Of a stretch of 64,000 nucleotides of DNA, positions 11,623-22,784 are shown in pieces. Each line of letters begins with the position of its first letter. The first letter of the stretch is position 1. The position numbers and the translations under genes are program-made. Source of the DNA: Nymphaea colorata (Eukaryota; Streptophyta; Magnoliopsida; Nymphaeales; Nymphaeaceae); NCBI RefSeq assembly GCF_008831285.2, contig NC_045138.2:20431934-20495933 (forward strand). The letters are read 5' to 3'. A model generated the notes under the pieces. The model saw nothing but the letters and a program-made list of their open reading frames with translations. It ran no database searches and was not told where the DNA came from.

Positions 11623-14546
11623 GTGTGTGTATGTGTGTAAAATAACACAAAAAATCAAAATGAAAGCAACATTTAAACAAACAAGTGATATAAATAAAAA
11701 CATTCATGTTAATGAACAATAACTCTAAAAACAAAATGAAAACTGAGTTGGAAAAAATTAAGTAATGTAAAATTAAGCAGTCTCGGTCTAAAAGGTACCA
11801 AAGTATGTCCAAGTACCCAGTTTGGGTACGGGTACGGTGACACAGGTATGTGGGTACGTAGACCTTCTCGAAGTACCCACATAACTTAGCATCTAACTAA
11901 AATGAAATAACATGCACAAATAGTGTTTTATTTGCTGTTTCACCTCAGGATGAATTTTATCTGTTAGAGTGCCACTGTGAAACACCAAACAAAATGAACA
12001 GACAAGAACCTATACACATTTGCTGAGATTGTGCACTTAGCAGTTATGTATTTGGTTGTCTCACTAATAAAGAGTGACTCCCACTTGTAAGATTTACAAA
12101 CAAAAAACATAATATTCTCACCATTTGGAATAGAGCTCAGACTCCCATGAAACACACAAACCTGGAAAAGGATAGGAAATTACTAAAGGCAGGAATAACA
12201 AGCTATTGCACACAATAAGCCGTTGCTAAATTTTTCCAAGAGAAAAATTAGAAACTGAACTTACAAACATCAATAGGACCATTAACATAGCCTTCTGCAA
12301 GCAAAGTATGGAAAGGAGTGCCATTTGGAGCTTCCCGATACATCACACGGAGTTGACCATCATCTTTCTTTAACTACAAGAACATGAAAGTATTCAAGAT
12401 CCTAAGAACAATAGGAAATACAATAAAAGTGCATGTGCAAAATGGTAAGATTATTAACCACAATTTGAATGAATTGACTTGGAATCGCAAAGTTATATAC
12501 GCATGAGTTTGTCACAGTAAAAACAGAGGACCAAGCATTAAGATGGCCCTGAGTTTGTCAAAGTAAAAACAGAGGACCAGGTCCTACCATACGAATTAGC
12601 GGAAAGTAGATGCACCATACAAAATCATTTTTAGCTACTTTTGATTATTATATAGACACTTTTGTTTACTTGTGTAGTCTGAATTTTTCACAGCTATAAG
12701 CATCTGGTTGCTTTCCAAATGATAATCCAACATAATCCCATAACTTTTACATATCAAAAGGAAAATTAAGGAAGCCCAAGCAGATTGAGCATGTAGTAAG
12801 AATGATTAGCAGCACCATTTTTCCGAGAAAAAATAATTTAACATTATTTTGAATAAAACAATCTTCCCTAGTAATTTCAAAACTTTAAAATGCTGAAATA
12901 AAGATCTACATTATTACTCTATCGATATGTACTTTATGTGTTTGCTTATCAATGTGTTTAAGCATGCGTGCGTATAGTTGAAGGATTGTTATGATAGCTA
13001 AAACCATTCAAGATTAATGTACGCATAGAAATAAAAATCATTAATCTGAAAAAAAAAACATTAAAGAAATATTTCTTTATTTCTAAACCAACAACTTCAG
13101 GAAAAAGTTACAACAGAATTCACCTTCCAATCATTCTGCGACAATGATTGACTCTTGGCAATATCATTTTCATTTCCTGGAACACTTCTCAGCATCTGAA
13201 GAAAATTCCAGACATCTGCAGTGTGTTTTTCTACAACCTTCTCTGGATCGCCTTCACAATGTCAACATCATAAATGAGGTTTAAACTTTAAAGCACAAAC
13301 AAAGAGCTGAATGCAGCAACTACTTCGGATAATGCACAAGAAAAAACCAGCATAGAAGAAAATTCACGGACTGCTGCAAGAGATGGTTTGGGTATGCAGA
13401 CGTGCCTTGAACATCAATTTAGACATTAGCACCTTACATGTAAGAATCGTTGGCCCGTGTTTTTCATGATAAAGAAAACACTCACTCATCGTGTGCCCTT
13501 TCTTCTTTGGTAATGGCTCTTAAGCATGATCATTTTCTTCCCATTGCATAAAAGCCGCAAGGGAAAGAAAGGAGAACAAAGATAAAGCCCACTCTGGTGA
13601 AAATCGATGACTAGCTCCTAACACATGTTACGCATCATAAATCTATTGCAAGGCAGCCAAACCCCCTGACAGGCCTGAAGGCTTTAGCAAATCTTTCGTT
13701 TTATCCTCTAGGAGACTCATTAATTTTTCAAAACTCAGACAATCGTAAATTGATGCTTGCTTTCCTTATAGAAATGTAACTTTTATTTGGTCTGATCCGA
13801 CGAGTTTTATTTGCTCCACGAGGATGGGTTATCGGCACCGGTATAGCTTAACATTCATAGATTGCTCAAGGGACAAGGGAACAGCCGCCTGTTCCGAACC
13901 ATGGATTTCAGAGACTGTCTCGTTTGATCATGTGCACGGAAAAGGAATGGTGAAACAGCCAATCCCTTGAATATGATCTGGCGCGAAGCCAGACGCGACT
14001 TCTTCTATTTGACATGATCAGTGATGAGAAGTCAAATCGTCGTTTTGGAACAAAAACGTCTATATAAGATTCAGACCATAATATCATTTTTTTTTCTGCA
14101 AATAATCGAGTCCTCGACCAATCATCAGAATCAGAGATTTCCGCATTTACATGCTTCAGCTCTTAAGAGATATCCTATGATCCCGATTCGGCAAATTCAT
14201 TTCAGATCGACATGTCGAACGAAAAAAGGATCAAGATAGACAAATCACGCTAGACATGGCGGCGGATTCATGGCTCCCCACAACCGAGCTTATGATCGAA
14301 AGTCAGATAATTACAGAAGCTACGGACGATTTTGCTCGCACCAATAATCAGGAACACGAATATGAACTCAAAAGAAACGGGTGTGAAAGAAGCCATCCAC
14401 CAACCTTCAAACTGCCCAGAGGAGGAAGACCGGAAAAGTTGACGCTTGACAAGAGCTCTCACCGAGTCTTTGCTGGTCAGTTTAGGCGATATCAACGTGC
14501 TGTCTAATCTCTTCCTGTACTGAAGTACCTTCTCCTTCTTCTCCAT
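4739..14546 (-). CDS. START-like (SRPBCC/Bet v 1-like fold) lipid-binding domain protein, complete 11-exon gene
   Basis: Minus-strand exons in order: 14546-14405, 13251-13124, 12373-12265, 12161-12122, 10218-10129, 10043-9944, 9837-9701, 8606-8504, 6512-6094, 6015-5938, 4970-4739. All introns are GT-AG, all phases agree, and the total is 1,578 nt (525 residues plus stop). The N-terminus is MEKKEKVLQYRKRLDSTLIS. Exons 2-8 (about residues 48-283) form the conserved domain, with runs such as MYREAPNGTPFHTLLAEGYV, WPQAVIPPFKVLLSTSLKKI, KVPWPLSVREAIVHFFELEL and MPPALINFVARHLVGNGFKL. I recognise this as a plant family usually annotated polyketide cyclase/dehydrase and lipid-transport superfamily. 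The tail is acidic and Ser-rich, then has a predicted helix (HEVKLALEMLDTAISLVREH, residues 381-400) and a Cys/basic end (KKQRICCLNIV). No signal peptide or membrane segment is seen. A hydrophobic-ligand role is inferred from the fold; the substrate is unknown. Confidence 0.88.
6513..8503 (-). other. Intron 8 of START-like gene
   Basis: This 1,991-bp intron separates the end of the conserved domain (GNGFKLYEK) from the C-terminal tail exon (AIISAAKGDKDFD). It is AT-rich. Nothing recognisable as a nested gene or structured transposon was seen. Confidence 0.75.
10219..12121 (-). other. Intron 4 of START-like gene, with a (TA)n block
   Basis: This 1,903-bp intron contains a (TA)n microsatellite at about 11578-11621 followed by GT repeats. 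The repeat is flanked by GGTAC-rich stretches (about 11500-11570 and 11790-11880) that look like decayed repetitive DNA. At 10890-10930 the minus strand has a weak tRNA B-box-like motif (GGTCAAACC), which could be a SINE relic. Neither is certain. Confidence 0.45.
12122..12161 (-). other. 40-bp internal micro-exon of the START-like gene
   Basis: Exon 4 of the START-like gene is only 40 nt. It starts after the acceptor TTTCCAG at 12162 and ends before donor GTGAGAAT at 12121. It enters in phase 1 and leaves in phase 0+2, supplying CLCVSWESELYSKW, which joins exon 3 (GPIDV) to exon 5 (WPQAVIPP). Without it the frame between its neighbours is lost, so automated predictors may miss it. Confidence 0.85.
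13252..14404 (-). other. Intron 1 of START-like gene
   Basis: This 1,153-bp intron has donor GTTGGTGG after GQFEG and acceptor TTGTGAAG before DPEKVVEK. The join gives QFEGDPEKVVEKHTADVWNF, which restores a continuous helix-like region. No nested feature was recognised. Confidence 0.75.
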
Positions 14547-14562
14547 CTTGGCACCACCTTCC

Positions 14563-14595
14563 TCAATGCCGCTTCACGTTATTTTGTTTCTTCAT
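14563..14595 (-). promoter_or_regulatory. Short upstream ORF in the likely 5' leader of the START-like gene
   Basis: An ATG at 14595 (minus strand) opens a 10-codon ORF that ends in TGA at 14563, 16 nt before the main ATG at 14546. If the leader extends past 14595, scanning ribosomes meet this ORF first. The transcription start is not visible from sequence, so a role in translation is only inferred. Confidence 0.35.
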
Positions 14596-17564
14596 CAAAG
14601 CGGTACGTCTCCTCTCCTGCCGGAACTTCAACGATGCCGACGAAGAATGGCGAAACGAAAAAGACAAAGAGTTCGGCCTACGCCTTTCAGACCGTGGACT
14701 TGAATGCCGCGATGACCGGCGTTTCCATCATCACCTGACAAGCATGGCAGTTTCGAGAAATAATAAAAATGTCTACTGTTATTTTCATAAGGACATAAAC
14801 CTCCCATGGCCTGCACAGGTTATCAAATCACAGTAACAGTAAACGGGTGCCAAACAGCTCTTCTCATTTCATTTAACAAGTTGACACAACAACTTATCTA
14901 ATGCACGAATGTCTCGGCAAAAACTACGATAGCGGAAGGACTTCAGAAAAAACACTCCAATTTTACTACTAATCACGAGGTTCCTCTTTAATAGAGTTAC
15001 TTATACTGTAAATTTTGTTAATAGAAGGAAAATCAGGTAGGTGAAATCATCACCTTCCAGAAACTAAAACTTATACTATAAAAAATTCCAACCAAGAATG
15101 GGAGATCACTGGGAAAACAGGAAACGTGAATTGACTTTTGGCACCATACAGGATGGCCACGCTTAAGGGATGATCTCTGCCCCCACCTTCAAAAGATGAA
15201 TGGAAAAAACAAGAGGCACGGGTTCAACAGCACGGTTGGTGGGCATAGGCTTTTTACTGAAAAAATCAATGGAGCCAAAAGTACTTCGCTACTTATGAAG
15301 CCGAACAAATCAATATTGGTTTATGTAGGAACAGGGCAAACTTACCTGTTTCTGGTATGAAAAATGAGGGATTAACTTCTTGTTGGGGTTCCTTCAATCT
15401 CCCTCATACGGCAAAAGAAACTCGTCTCCTTTCATGTCACTGATTACAGACGCCACATGAAAAGGAAAAGTTCACAAACTCCAGTCTAAGAAAATCTTAC
15501 ACAACCCCTTACCACCTATCAAAGAAAACCAATTAATGCCTTGTGATCAGGGACGTTAACATCGGTGGGCACCGGTCCTTATCGGCAACCCACGATGCTT
15601 TATGTGGGCCGAAATGGCTCCCATAAAAAATCGGCTGGTATGGCCCCTTGCAGCCATTCTCTCATGTTCATTGCCACAAACCAAACAATTTTCATTTGCT
15701 GCGCATCAGCTCATTTACTTTTCGCATTCGAGAAGTACCCACACATATTGTACTAACCAGACTCGAGCTCAGCAGAAAATCACCGAGGCTCAACACGACT
15801 TAAACGAAAAACATTAATAATGACAGCGGCGGTCAGTAATATCTACCACCTATCGATGACTTGAGTAAATGCCTTTACTTCGTTCTTTCCTTTTCGCGGA
15901 GTTATTCATCAGCAATTAATTTAGACTGAATTGAGGGAAGGAAGTAGCAAAGAAGAGACAAAGCATGTGAAGATGACAGGCAGAAAGAGTCTATCCACTC
16001 TTTCCATCCACGCGGTTGGTTCAGAGGAGATGGATAACTGGTGGGTAGGAATCCAATTCCTTGCTGGACCAGCTGTTCTAGCATTGAAAAGTAAAAGAAG
16101 ATGCATTTATGGAAGTTGGTTACGAAAATGAATAAAGCGCCCAACCACCATGAACAGAATAAGCTCTCAGCTTACTTTCCCACAGGGAAAGAATGAGACA
16201 GACTACAAACTTTGAGCTGTTGCTCAAGCTATATGGAGCATAAGCGCGTCAGGTCAGGAAACGAGTTCTACAGAACTCTCGGATTAAGCGATGTGATCAA
16301 CAGCTCGGCTCTCGATAAACCTATGGACGCGGTAAATCGAGCTCATCCAGCTTACTTCAAGACCAAATAAAGCATTTAATAACAAATCTGTTATGTTTTT
16401 TTTCTAGTATCTCTCCCAAATTCTCGAGTTTTTCGGTAACTAGTAGGAAGACCAAGTAGTCGAACAAGTCTAGCCTTCCTACAGAGAGGGTCAGATTGCC
16501 ATTCGTTTCACCTTACAAAGGTTGCCTAAACATGAGATGAGAGTTCTTCATCTGTATTGTTATCAATAAACAAACAACATTAAGAAGATTAAAACTGATG
16601 AGTATTTCATTCTATCTCCCGACTAACATCCAAGCTCTTACCTTTCCCTCATTCCGCCTGATTTTGGTGCTTCGGGACACGCTTTAACTTGCATATTTCT
16701 ATCCTTTTTTAGCAGCACAAAGAATTAACACTACTAGAACTGAGAACTGAAAACAAAGATTGGTAGTCTAGTCTACCAATTAGACATATGATTTATGTTG
16801 CTGGGTTACTCTTGTTCTCTAAAGTTATTAGAGGTCCATAAGAAAACCATTATTTCCTTTTGCTTTGATGAAGAATGTGCTTTCAAGGGTTGTTTGATTT
16901 GACAGCAAAGATACCTAAACAGTATCCAATTCATTGGAGAATTTATGTGCCCAATTGAGTTAATAGGCGAAGGCTCAAGTTATATTTGGAAGACGCCCTA
17001 CAAGAAAGACGTTTTGTGAAAACCTAATTTGTAACCAGTTTTTGAAACATAGTTTGCGTGTTTTAGATGACTAGATAAGATCGGCGTGAATAACCTGGGT
17101 TGTTCACGTTTTTTTTAAAATATCGTTTTGTTAAAATTAAGTTTTCACAAACTCAGTTTTGACCGTTACCCGAATACATGTTTTTGCCTCCAAAAATGAC
17201 GTTCCAAAAAACATTCTCTTGGCTTTGTGGCTGACTGGAACAACAAAAATAGCGTGCCAAAAATGACCAGAAAAAAAGATGGCCTTTTCTTCCTCTTTAT
17301 GTTTTGGCGTGTTTGAGTCATATACAAAAAGGAAGATCTGGCATCAAAAGATGCCAAAAACAAGTACTTTGCCAAACCTGGGCTCCCAACATTTAATATA
17401 GGAGCAAAGCTGCTTCATTTATTAATATCTAAGTTCTGATCGTCGATTAAATGGGAACCAATTTGGGCAAGGAAGCAATGTGCAGACACTTGCAACAAAA
17501 AGGGAAAACCTTTTATGTTCTTTCTCCAAACTCTGTCACTTGTGAATGAGATTCACACTGCTCT

Positions 17565-17662
17565 GTTCCCTGAGATTCACACGGCTGTTGAAGCACGGTG
17601 GAGACAGGTGTATGTTCCCTGAGATTCACACGGCTGTTGAAGCAGGGTGGAGACAGGTGTAG
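17565..17662. repeat. 49-bp tandem duplication
   Basis: The two units, 17565-17613 and 17614-17662, both begin gttccctgagattcacacgg. They differ at one internal base (cacggtgg/cagggtgg) and at the final base. The repeat lies just left of the hAT-type MITE. Confidence 0.85.
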
Positions 17663-17680
17663 GCAACTGTCCACATGAAG

Positions 17681-18228
17681 TTAGGGATGAACAAGGAGTC
17701 GAGCTACTACTCGTTAAAGCTCGGCTCATGAACGAGCTCGAGCCGAGTCATTTACTTAACGATTTGAGCTTCAGTTCACAAGTCAACTCATTCAAATAAT
17801 CGAGTTGAGTTTGAGCTCAACATGTAACTGTCGAGTCGAGCTCAAGCCTTAATCGAGTTTGTCGAGTCTTAATCAAGTCGATATATTGAAACGAGTTTCG
17901 AGTTTGTCGAGCCTTAATCAAGTCGATATATTGAAACGAGTTTCCGAGTTTGTCAAGCCTTAATCGAGTCGAGCTCGAGCTCAACACATAACCATGAATA
18001 TCTATTATATTCAAACAAGTTTGTCGAGCCTTAATCGAGTCGAGCTTGAGGTCAACATGTAACGATGAATATCAATTCTATTCAAACGAGTTTGTCGAGC
18101 TTTAATCGAGTCGAGCTACTTCCGTCAAGCTATTCTCGAGCTTGTGCCGAGTCGAGCTCAAAATTTCATTAATCGAGCCGAGCTAGAGCTAACTGAACTC
18201 GGGCTCGACTTTACTCGTGTTCATCCTT
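17681..18228. mobile_element. hAT-type MITE with internal tandem repeats, 8-bp TSD
   Basis: This 548-bp element is bounded by a perfect 8-bp direct repeat, ACATGAAG, at 17673-17680 and 18229-18236. The left end reads TTAGGGATGAAC and the right end, reversed, AAGGATGAAC, so the terminal inverted repeats match. An 8-bp duplication and an ARGGATGAAC-like end fit hAT non-autonomous elements. The interior is dominated by degenerate repeats of GAGTCGAGCTCGAG-like sequence, including at least five imperfect copies of a unit starting gtttgtcgagccttaatcga (about 17858-18115). There is no transposase ORF; the 65-codon ORF inside is a by-product of the repeats. Confidence 0.85.
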
Positions 18229-18236
18229 ACATGAAG

Positions 18237-19295
18237 CTACCAAAAAAAAATATTGGTATTTAGGATAATTTTTCTTATTTACATATTGATGCTCCTTAAA
18301 AATTTAAAATTTATACTAGTGTCTCGTACCTCTTAGATAAAAACTTATGGCTCTGCTCCTGGGTGGAAGAATTATAAGCCAATTTAATTTTAAACCATGT
18401 CTAAATAAGATTTGATGGTAAAAAGATATACAACTATACAACTTTTTATGCCATATTTCTACATGGACATGAAATCTTGACAGCATAGTTTTGAAAGAAT
18501 TGAAACTTCCTTCGTTATTTTCTCTTCCTCAAAAGAGATTTGATGAGAAAGATAGAGAGACTTGTTTATATATTAATTTGAAAAACAGTAATTTTATGAT
18601 TTTAGAAATAATAAGAATGAGAAATATGTTTCAACTTCTAGGAACAACTAAGTAATACGTAAAATAAGTATCGAACTTTTAAAGTTGACAATAAATATTT
18701 GTAACAGCCTCGAATGAAATTACTTTATGCTCTTAGGATTTTATCAGTAAAAATATTAAGGTCAATAAAAATTAAAAGAAATTGATAATGTAAAAGTGAA
18801 AATCGTAGATATAAAGACTATAAAAACAGAAAAATTGTTAGGAAGTTACTTTATGTTTTCCTGGTTTATCTTTAAAAATATTAAGATAAAAAAATATTAA
18901 AAGAAATTGATACTTTAATGTAAATTGCAGATAAAAAAACGTAAACAGAAAAATAGTACACAAAATGGCATAAAAATGGTACCCACAAATAACACATACA
19001 AACATTTATTTTCTACATTGCCACAATGGAAGGCGCTTTCCGTGCTAAGTGGTTAACATGGGAAGACATTTTCCCTACGTTTTACCACAAGGGCATTTTG
19101 GTCATTTTGAATTCATACCACCTATAACCTGCTCCGTCATAAATTATTTTTGCTTTAATTTATTCATTTTTAATTTTTAAGATGTAACGGAGAAAGATAC
19201 GAAATACTTGAAGGGTTCTTCTTCACTTACACGTAGTGGTTCAAACATTGACTGTTAAGGTCTTAAATGGTTATTTAAGAGTAGGAACACTGTGT
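18237..19295. other. AT-rich intergenic DNA, no recognised feature
   Basis: This stretch is AT-rich, with no long ORF, structured repeat or RNA gene that I can support. Confidence 0.6.
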
Positions 19296-19544
19296 TAAGC
19301 CTGCCCATTGGGTCAAGACCTGCCTGCTTAAATTTAAAAAAATATTTTAAATATAAAATAATATATAAATATAATTAATTATAATAAAATATTGAAATAT
19401 ACAAAAAATTAAAAAAATAAATTATCTGACTTAAATCGAGTTTATCGGGCCCACCCGAGCTCTTTCAATAACAAGCCGGGCTGGCCCGGGTACCCCGAGT
19501 CGGTACCGGGTACCTGCGGTGGCCTGACCCGGTGCCCAGCCTTA
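19296..19544. mobile_element. Degraded hAT-like MITE (TAAGSCTGSSCA ends)
   Basis: The left end TAAGCCTGCCCATTGGGTCA matches the reverse complement of the right end, TAAGGCTGGGCACCGGGTCA, at most positions. TAAGGCTGGGCA-like ends are common in plant hAT MITEs. The flanking octamers are cactgtgt (19288-19295) and caccattt (19545-19552), sharing 5 of 8 bases, so any target duplication has decayed. The interior is AT-rich on the left and GC-rich on the right. No coding capacity is seen. Confidence 0.5.
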
Positions 19545-20551
19545 CACCATTTGAGTGTTTTATAAATTTATCTTAATAATTAGGTAAATTTAGGTAAATT
19601 TACGAAAAATTTGAGCACATGTTTCATGAATGTGCTTCAATAATATTGTAAAGTGTCGTAGTAAAAGCGAAAGCGCCACTTTTTCTACACATGAAGTAAT
19701 ATAAGTAATATAAGGTTACGTCTTTGTCTAATAATGAGCACCGAATTCCCATCAACTAATACACTAGTCCCACCATATTGACATAACTATAGTCTCACCA
19801 TATTGACATAATTAGAGAGGTTGATGTTCGTGCAATTAAAACTAGTGACCAACAGCTACCAACCACTAGACTGAACCACCAATTTAAGTAGATGTAAGCC
19901 TTGAAGTAGACTCTAAGCCAGAAAAACATATGGGTGTCTTAATAATAACTTTTTAAAAGACTTTGGAGGGGCCTGTTTTTATGGTGTATTATTTTAACGA
20001 TATTTTGAAAATAAAGAATAAAAGTATTGTTTTTGACCTTGTCTTGAAAGCGAGAGTTGCAATCACAAAGTCGCTGCTCTATTAAGAGTAGGATTAAAGT
20101 CAAAACAAGTATCATCTCCAGACACTAAAAACACCTTGACTAGATAAGAACAAGAGTGAGAGCTTGGGCTTCAGCTTTTTCTTGCTCACTCAAAATATGA
20201 GGCACGTGGTGAGAGGGGGATGTGATATTGGTTCATCTCACTATTCGAAACGAGGCCCCAAAGTCCCTCCATTCTTCCTACCTCTGAGGTCATAAGTTGG
20301 GTCGATGTCAACGATAGCAACGATGCACCCTTTAATTTGAATGTCACATCCTACCACCATAAAACATAAAAATACTCACGAAAATCACTGCATTGATATG
20401 ACCCCTAACCCGGCCAGCTAAGGCCAAAGGTATTAAAGTAGCTTCATTCAAATTAAATAAGTGGCAAACCAATTTGATTTTTTTAAATATTGTTTATTTA
20501 TTTTTTAACAAATGGTTTTGAGTCAGTAGCCGGATTAGTATGATGAGTTGT

Positions 20552-20778
20552 ATGGGCATTTGATAGCTTTAGATTTGAAATCCAATGTAATTTGAGATCA
20601 ATGAGAATTGGAATCCATTGATTTAAGATCAGAATCGTCTCTTCTCTGACCTCAAATACACGGTGTTTGGCCATAAAATGACAATCTCAAATCCTCTTTT
20701 TGATATAGTAGTAAAATATAATGCTTGTTTACCTTTGAAAAAAATTAGGTCAGAGATCTGAAGCTATCAAAACAGAAT
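20552..20778. repeat. Dispersed MITE-like family, copy 1
   Basis: The left end has tttgatagctttagat; the right end, reversed, has ttttgatagcttcagatctc, giving terminal inverted repeats of about 20 bp. Related ends occur near 22561 and 34302. No clear target duplication was found. Confidence 0.4.
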
Positions 20779-20799
20779 CGTTCTATCAGGAAACGGTGT

Positions 20800-22040
20800 T
20801 GGAGAATTAGATGAATTTGCAACGCAATATGATGAAGCGCCCAAGGAAAAATCAGACTGAATTCTCCCCCACTCGAAGAACTATCAATGGCTGGATTGAA
20901 TCTCTCGCCCTCATCTACATTAAGAATTTAGAGAAACGAAGTGATGAGCAAGGCAGAGGTAACGAACACTTACAGAATTAATCCCGTCGCTTCGCAGCAT
21001 CAGTTTTCATCCCTCCCTCTGTTCATCTTCCTCCGCTTCTTCTTCCTCCTTCCGTCGACGCCTTTGCTTAGATCAGAGGCAACTAAAGCAACTCCATTTT
21101 AACACTGCAGGCAGCTGTACGGGACTTCAATCATCGGGAGAGTCGACTCCCTTCTGGTTCAATGTCACCGAAGCGATGCTGATCACATTGACATCGAGAG
21201 AGGGAAATGGCGGATTCAGAGAAGCTTGGAAAGTGTTCTTCCAACCAGCAATTGACGCGCCTCTGGGTTTCTTTTATCTACGAACATTTTCCCTCAAAAA
21301 ACTCTGACCAAGGGAACGTGATCCGCTAGATTCAAGAAACTTGCGAGATTCATTGCTTGGAAATCTTGATCCATTCATCGCTTGGCTTTGAATCCGACGA
21401 CCTCGAGGCTCTCAAAATTTGAGTCGTAAACTTTTTATTCATGCGTCGATATCACGAAAAACTGATCTGGCAACGTGCCCAACACGATCCTTGTGTCCGT
21501 ACAGTTGAAATTTGCCGAAAGGAATACAAAAAAAACGTTGGTTTTTGAAGTGCATAAGATCGCCCTGAATTTCAGCACGCATCTCGATCGATCTCTTAAA
21601 TTCCTTCGCTCAAATGTCCCGATTCCTAGGGCCAGCCTGTTAGCCAATTAATCTTAGCTCTTTATCAAATTAGAGTCAGATCTGCAAAAGAAAAAAAAAA
21701 AATAGCAAACTTAACATGCGATCCGAAAAGAAATTTTAGCAAAGCAGGCGCTTCAAAATCGGATATGCGACGAAAAGTTTAAAAAAGTTAAAATGTAGAA
21801 AAAATTGGACATTCGATTAAGAAATCAAGTCACATTCGGATTTAAGAAATGATATCCTGTCTATTTTCGATTGGAATTTAGATTCATTTTTTAAAGTAAA
21901 TATCTGATCGAACTTTGATTTGGATTTAATTTGGTTTACTAAGCAACTAAGCAATATTCATTTTGATGTGCCTCAAATTTGGTTGTATATCTAAATGTTG
22001 GGTTCAGATTCAGATGTGAAAATAAAAGTCCAATTCAGAT
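20800..22040. other. Intergenic stretch with a GC-richer core (about 20870-21640)
   Basis: This part is less AT-rich than its surroundings and has pyrimidine-rich runs (about 21004-21055) like those in plant 5' leaders. It also has a 40-codon ORF starting at ATG 21206. I recognise no protein family in either strand. It may be a gene relic, an unrecognised first exon or a promoter region. Confidence 0.3.
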
Positions 22041-22044
22041 TATA

Positions 22045-22142
22045 TGTTAAAAACGATAGATTCAAAGTCGGACTAGGGTGGATGGAGGGAGGGTCCAACC
22101 TCAAATGTGCGGATCTTAGATATGCGGTGAAACAAACACAAC
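22045..22142. repeat. Dispersed MITE-like family, copy 2 (partial)
   Basis: This segment shares with the copy at 22561-22784 the strings atatgttaaaaac and gcggatcttagat followed by a GGTGAAACAAA-type end. Only the right part is clear. Confidence 0.35.
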
Positions 22143-22560
22143 TTTATTGTTCCTCTTGAGCTCATGACTCAGAAGCTGCTTCTGGCAATGAAGGATGAAA
22201 TGGATGCATTGGATCGGAATTGACCTTGGACTCTTGTTCTTTGAACACTACCTTGGACAATTGACCACAAAACCACAAAGTGATTTATGATCTTGGAATT
22301 TTATATCCCAAGATTTCATATCCTTGACTTTTACCAAGGATATGAAATTTGTTATTTGGATGCATGGAACGTATCATGAATTTGTTGTAATCCATGTAAT
22401 TTAAAGTCCACAGGTCCCAGTCAAGACCCACCTACTCCCTTTGACTTGAGATCCATAGTCACCATGTAAATCCATGGATGGCTCTCCAATTTCCAATGTG
22501 GTACAACCATAGATTTAAGGAGAGCCAAACCCTTGGATCTGCAACTTGACAATTCCCTTA

Positions 22561-22784
22561 GGTTGTGTTTGACAGCTTTAGATCTTGCATAAAAATGTGT
22601 GTTTTGGAAGATATTCAATTGTTTAAACTGAGGATCTCGGTAGCATAGATTTCAAATCCATGCTATATGTTAAAAACCATAGGTTTAAGGTGAGATTGGA
22701 AGGGAGGAGGTCTGATCTTGAATCCATGGATTTGGAATCTCATACCATTGCGGATCTTAGATCTGTGGTGAAACAAATGCAACC
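22561..22784. repeat. Dispersed MITE-like family, copy 3
   Basis: The left end reads ggttgtgtttgacagcttta and the right end, reversed, ggttgcatttgtttcaccac. The interior contains ccatgctatatgttaaaaac and gcggatcttagatctgtgg, both shared with copy 2. The flanks are TTA on the left and TAA on the right, which is not a direct duplication, so the exact borders are uncertain. Confidence 0.4.

Larger units (their letters stand above)
14547..17672. other. Upstream region of START-like gene and intergenic DNA
   Basis: The first several hundred bases should hold the START-like promoter and leader (minus strand). I could not assign a convincing TATA box or start site. The rest, including a slightly GC-richer part at 15540-16330, has only short ORFs without recognisable domains. 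A 49-bp near-perfect tandem duplication lies at 17565-17662. Confidence 0.5.

Noticed and set aside
14628-14816. 62-codon minus-strand ORF as an N-terminal extension of the START-like protein
   Set aside because: Not in frame with MEKKEKVLQYRKRL and separated from it by stops; the family starts at the MEKK-type sequence.
17817-18014. Repetitive 65-codon ORF inside the hAT MITE
   Set aside because: Encoded repeats simply mirror the tandem DNA repeats of the element.
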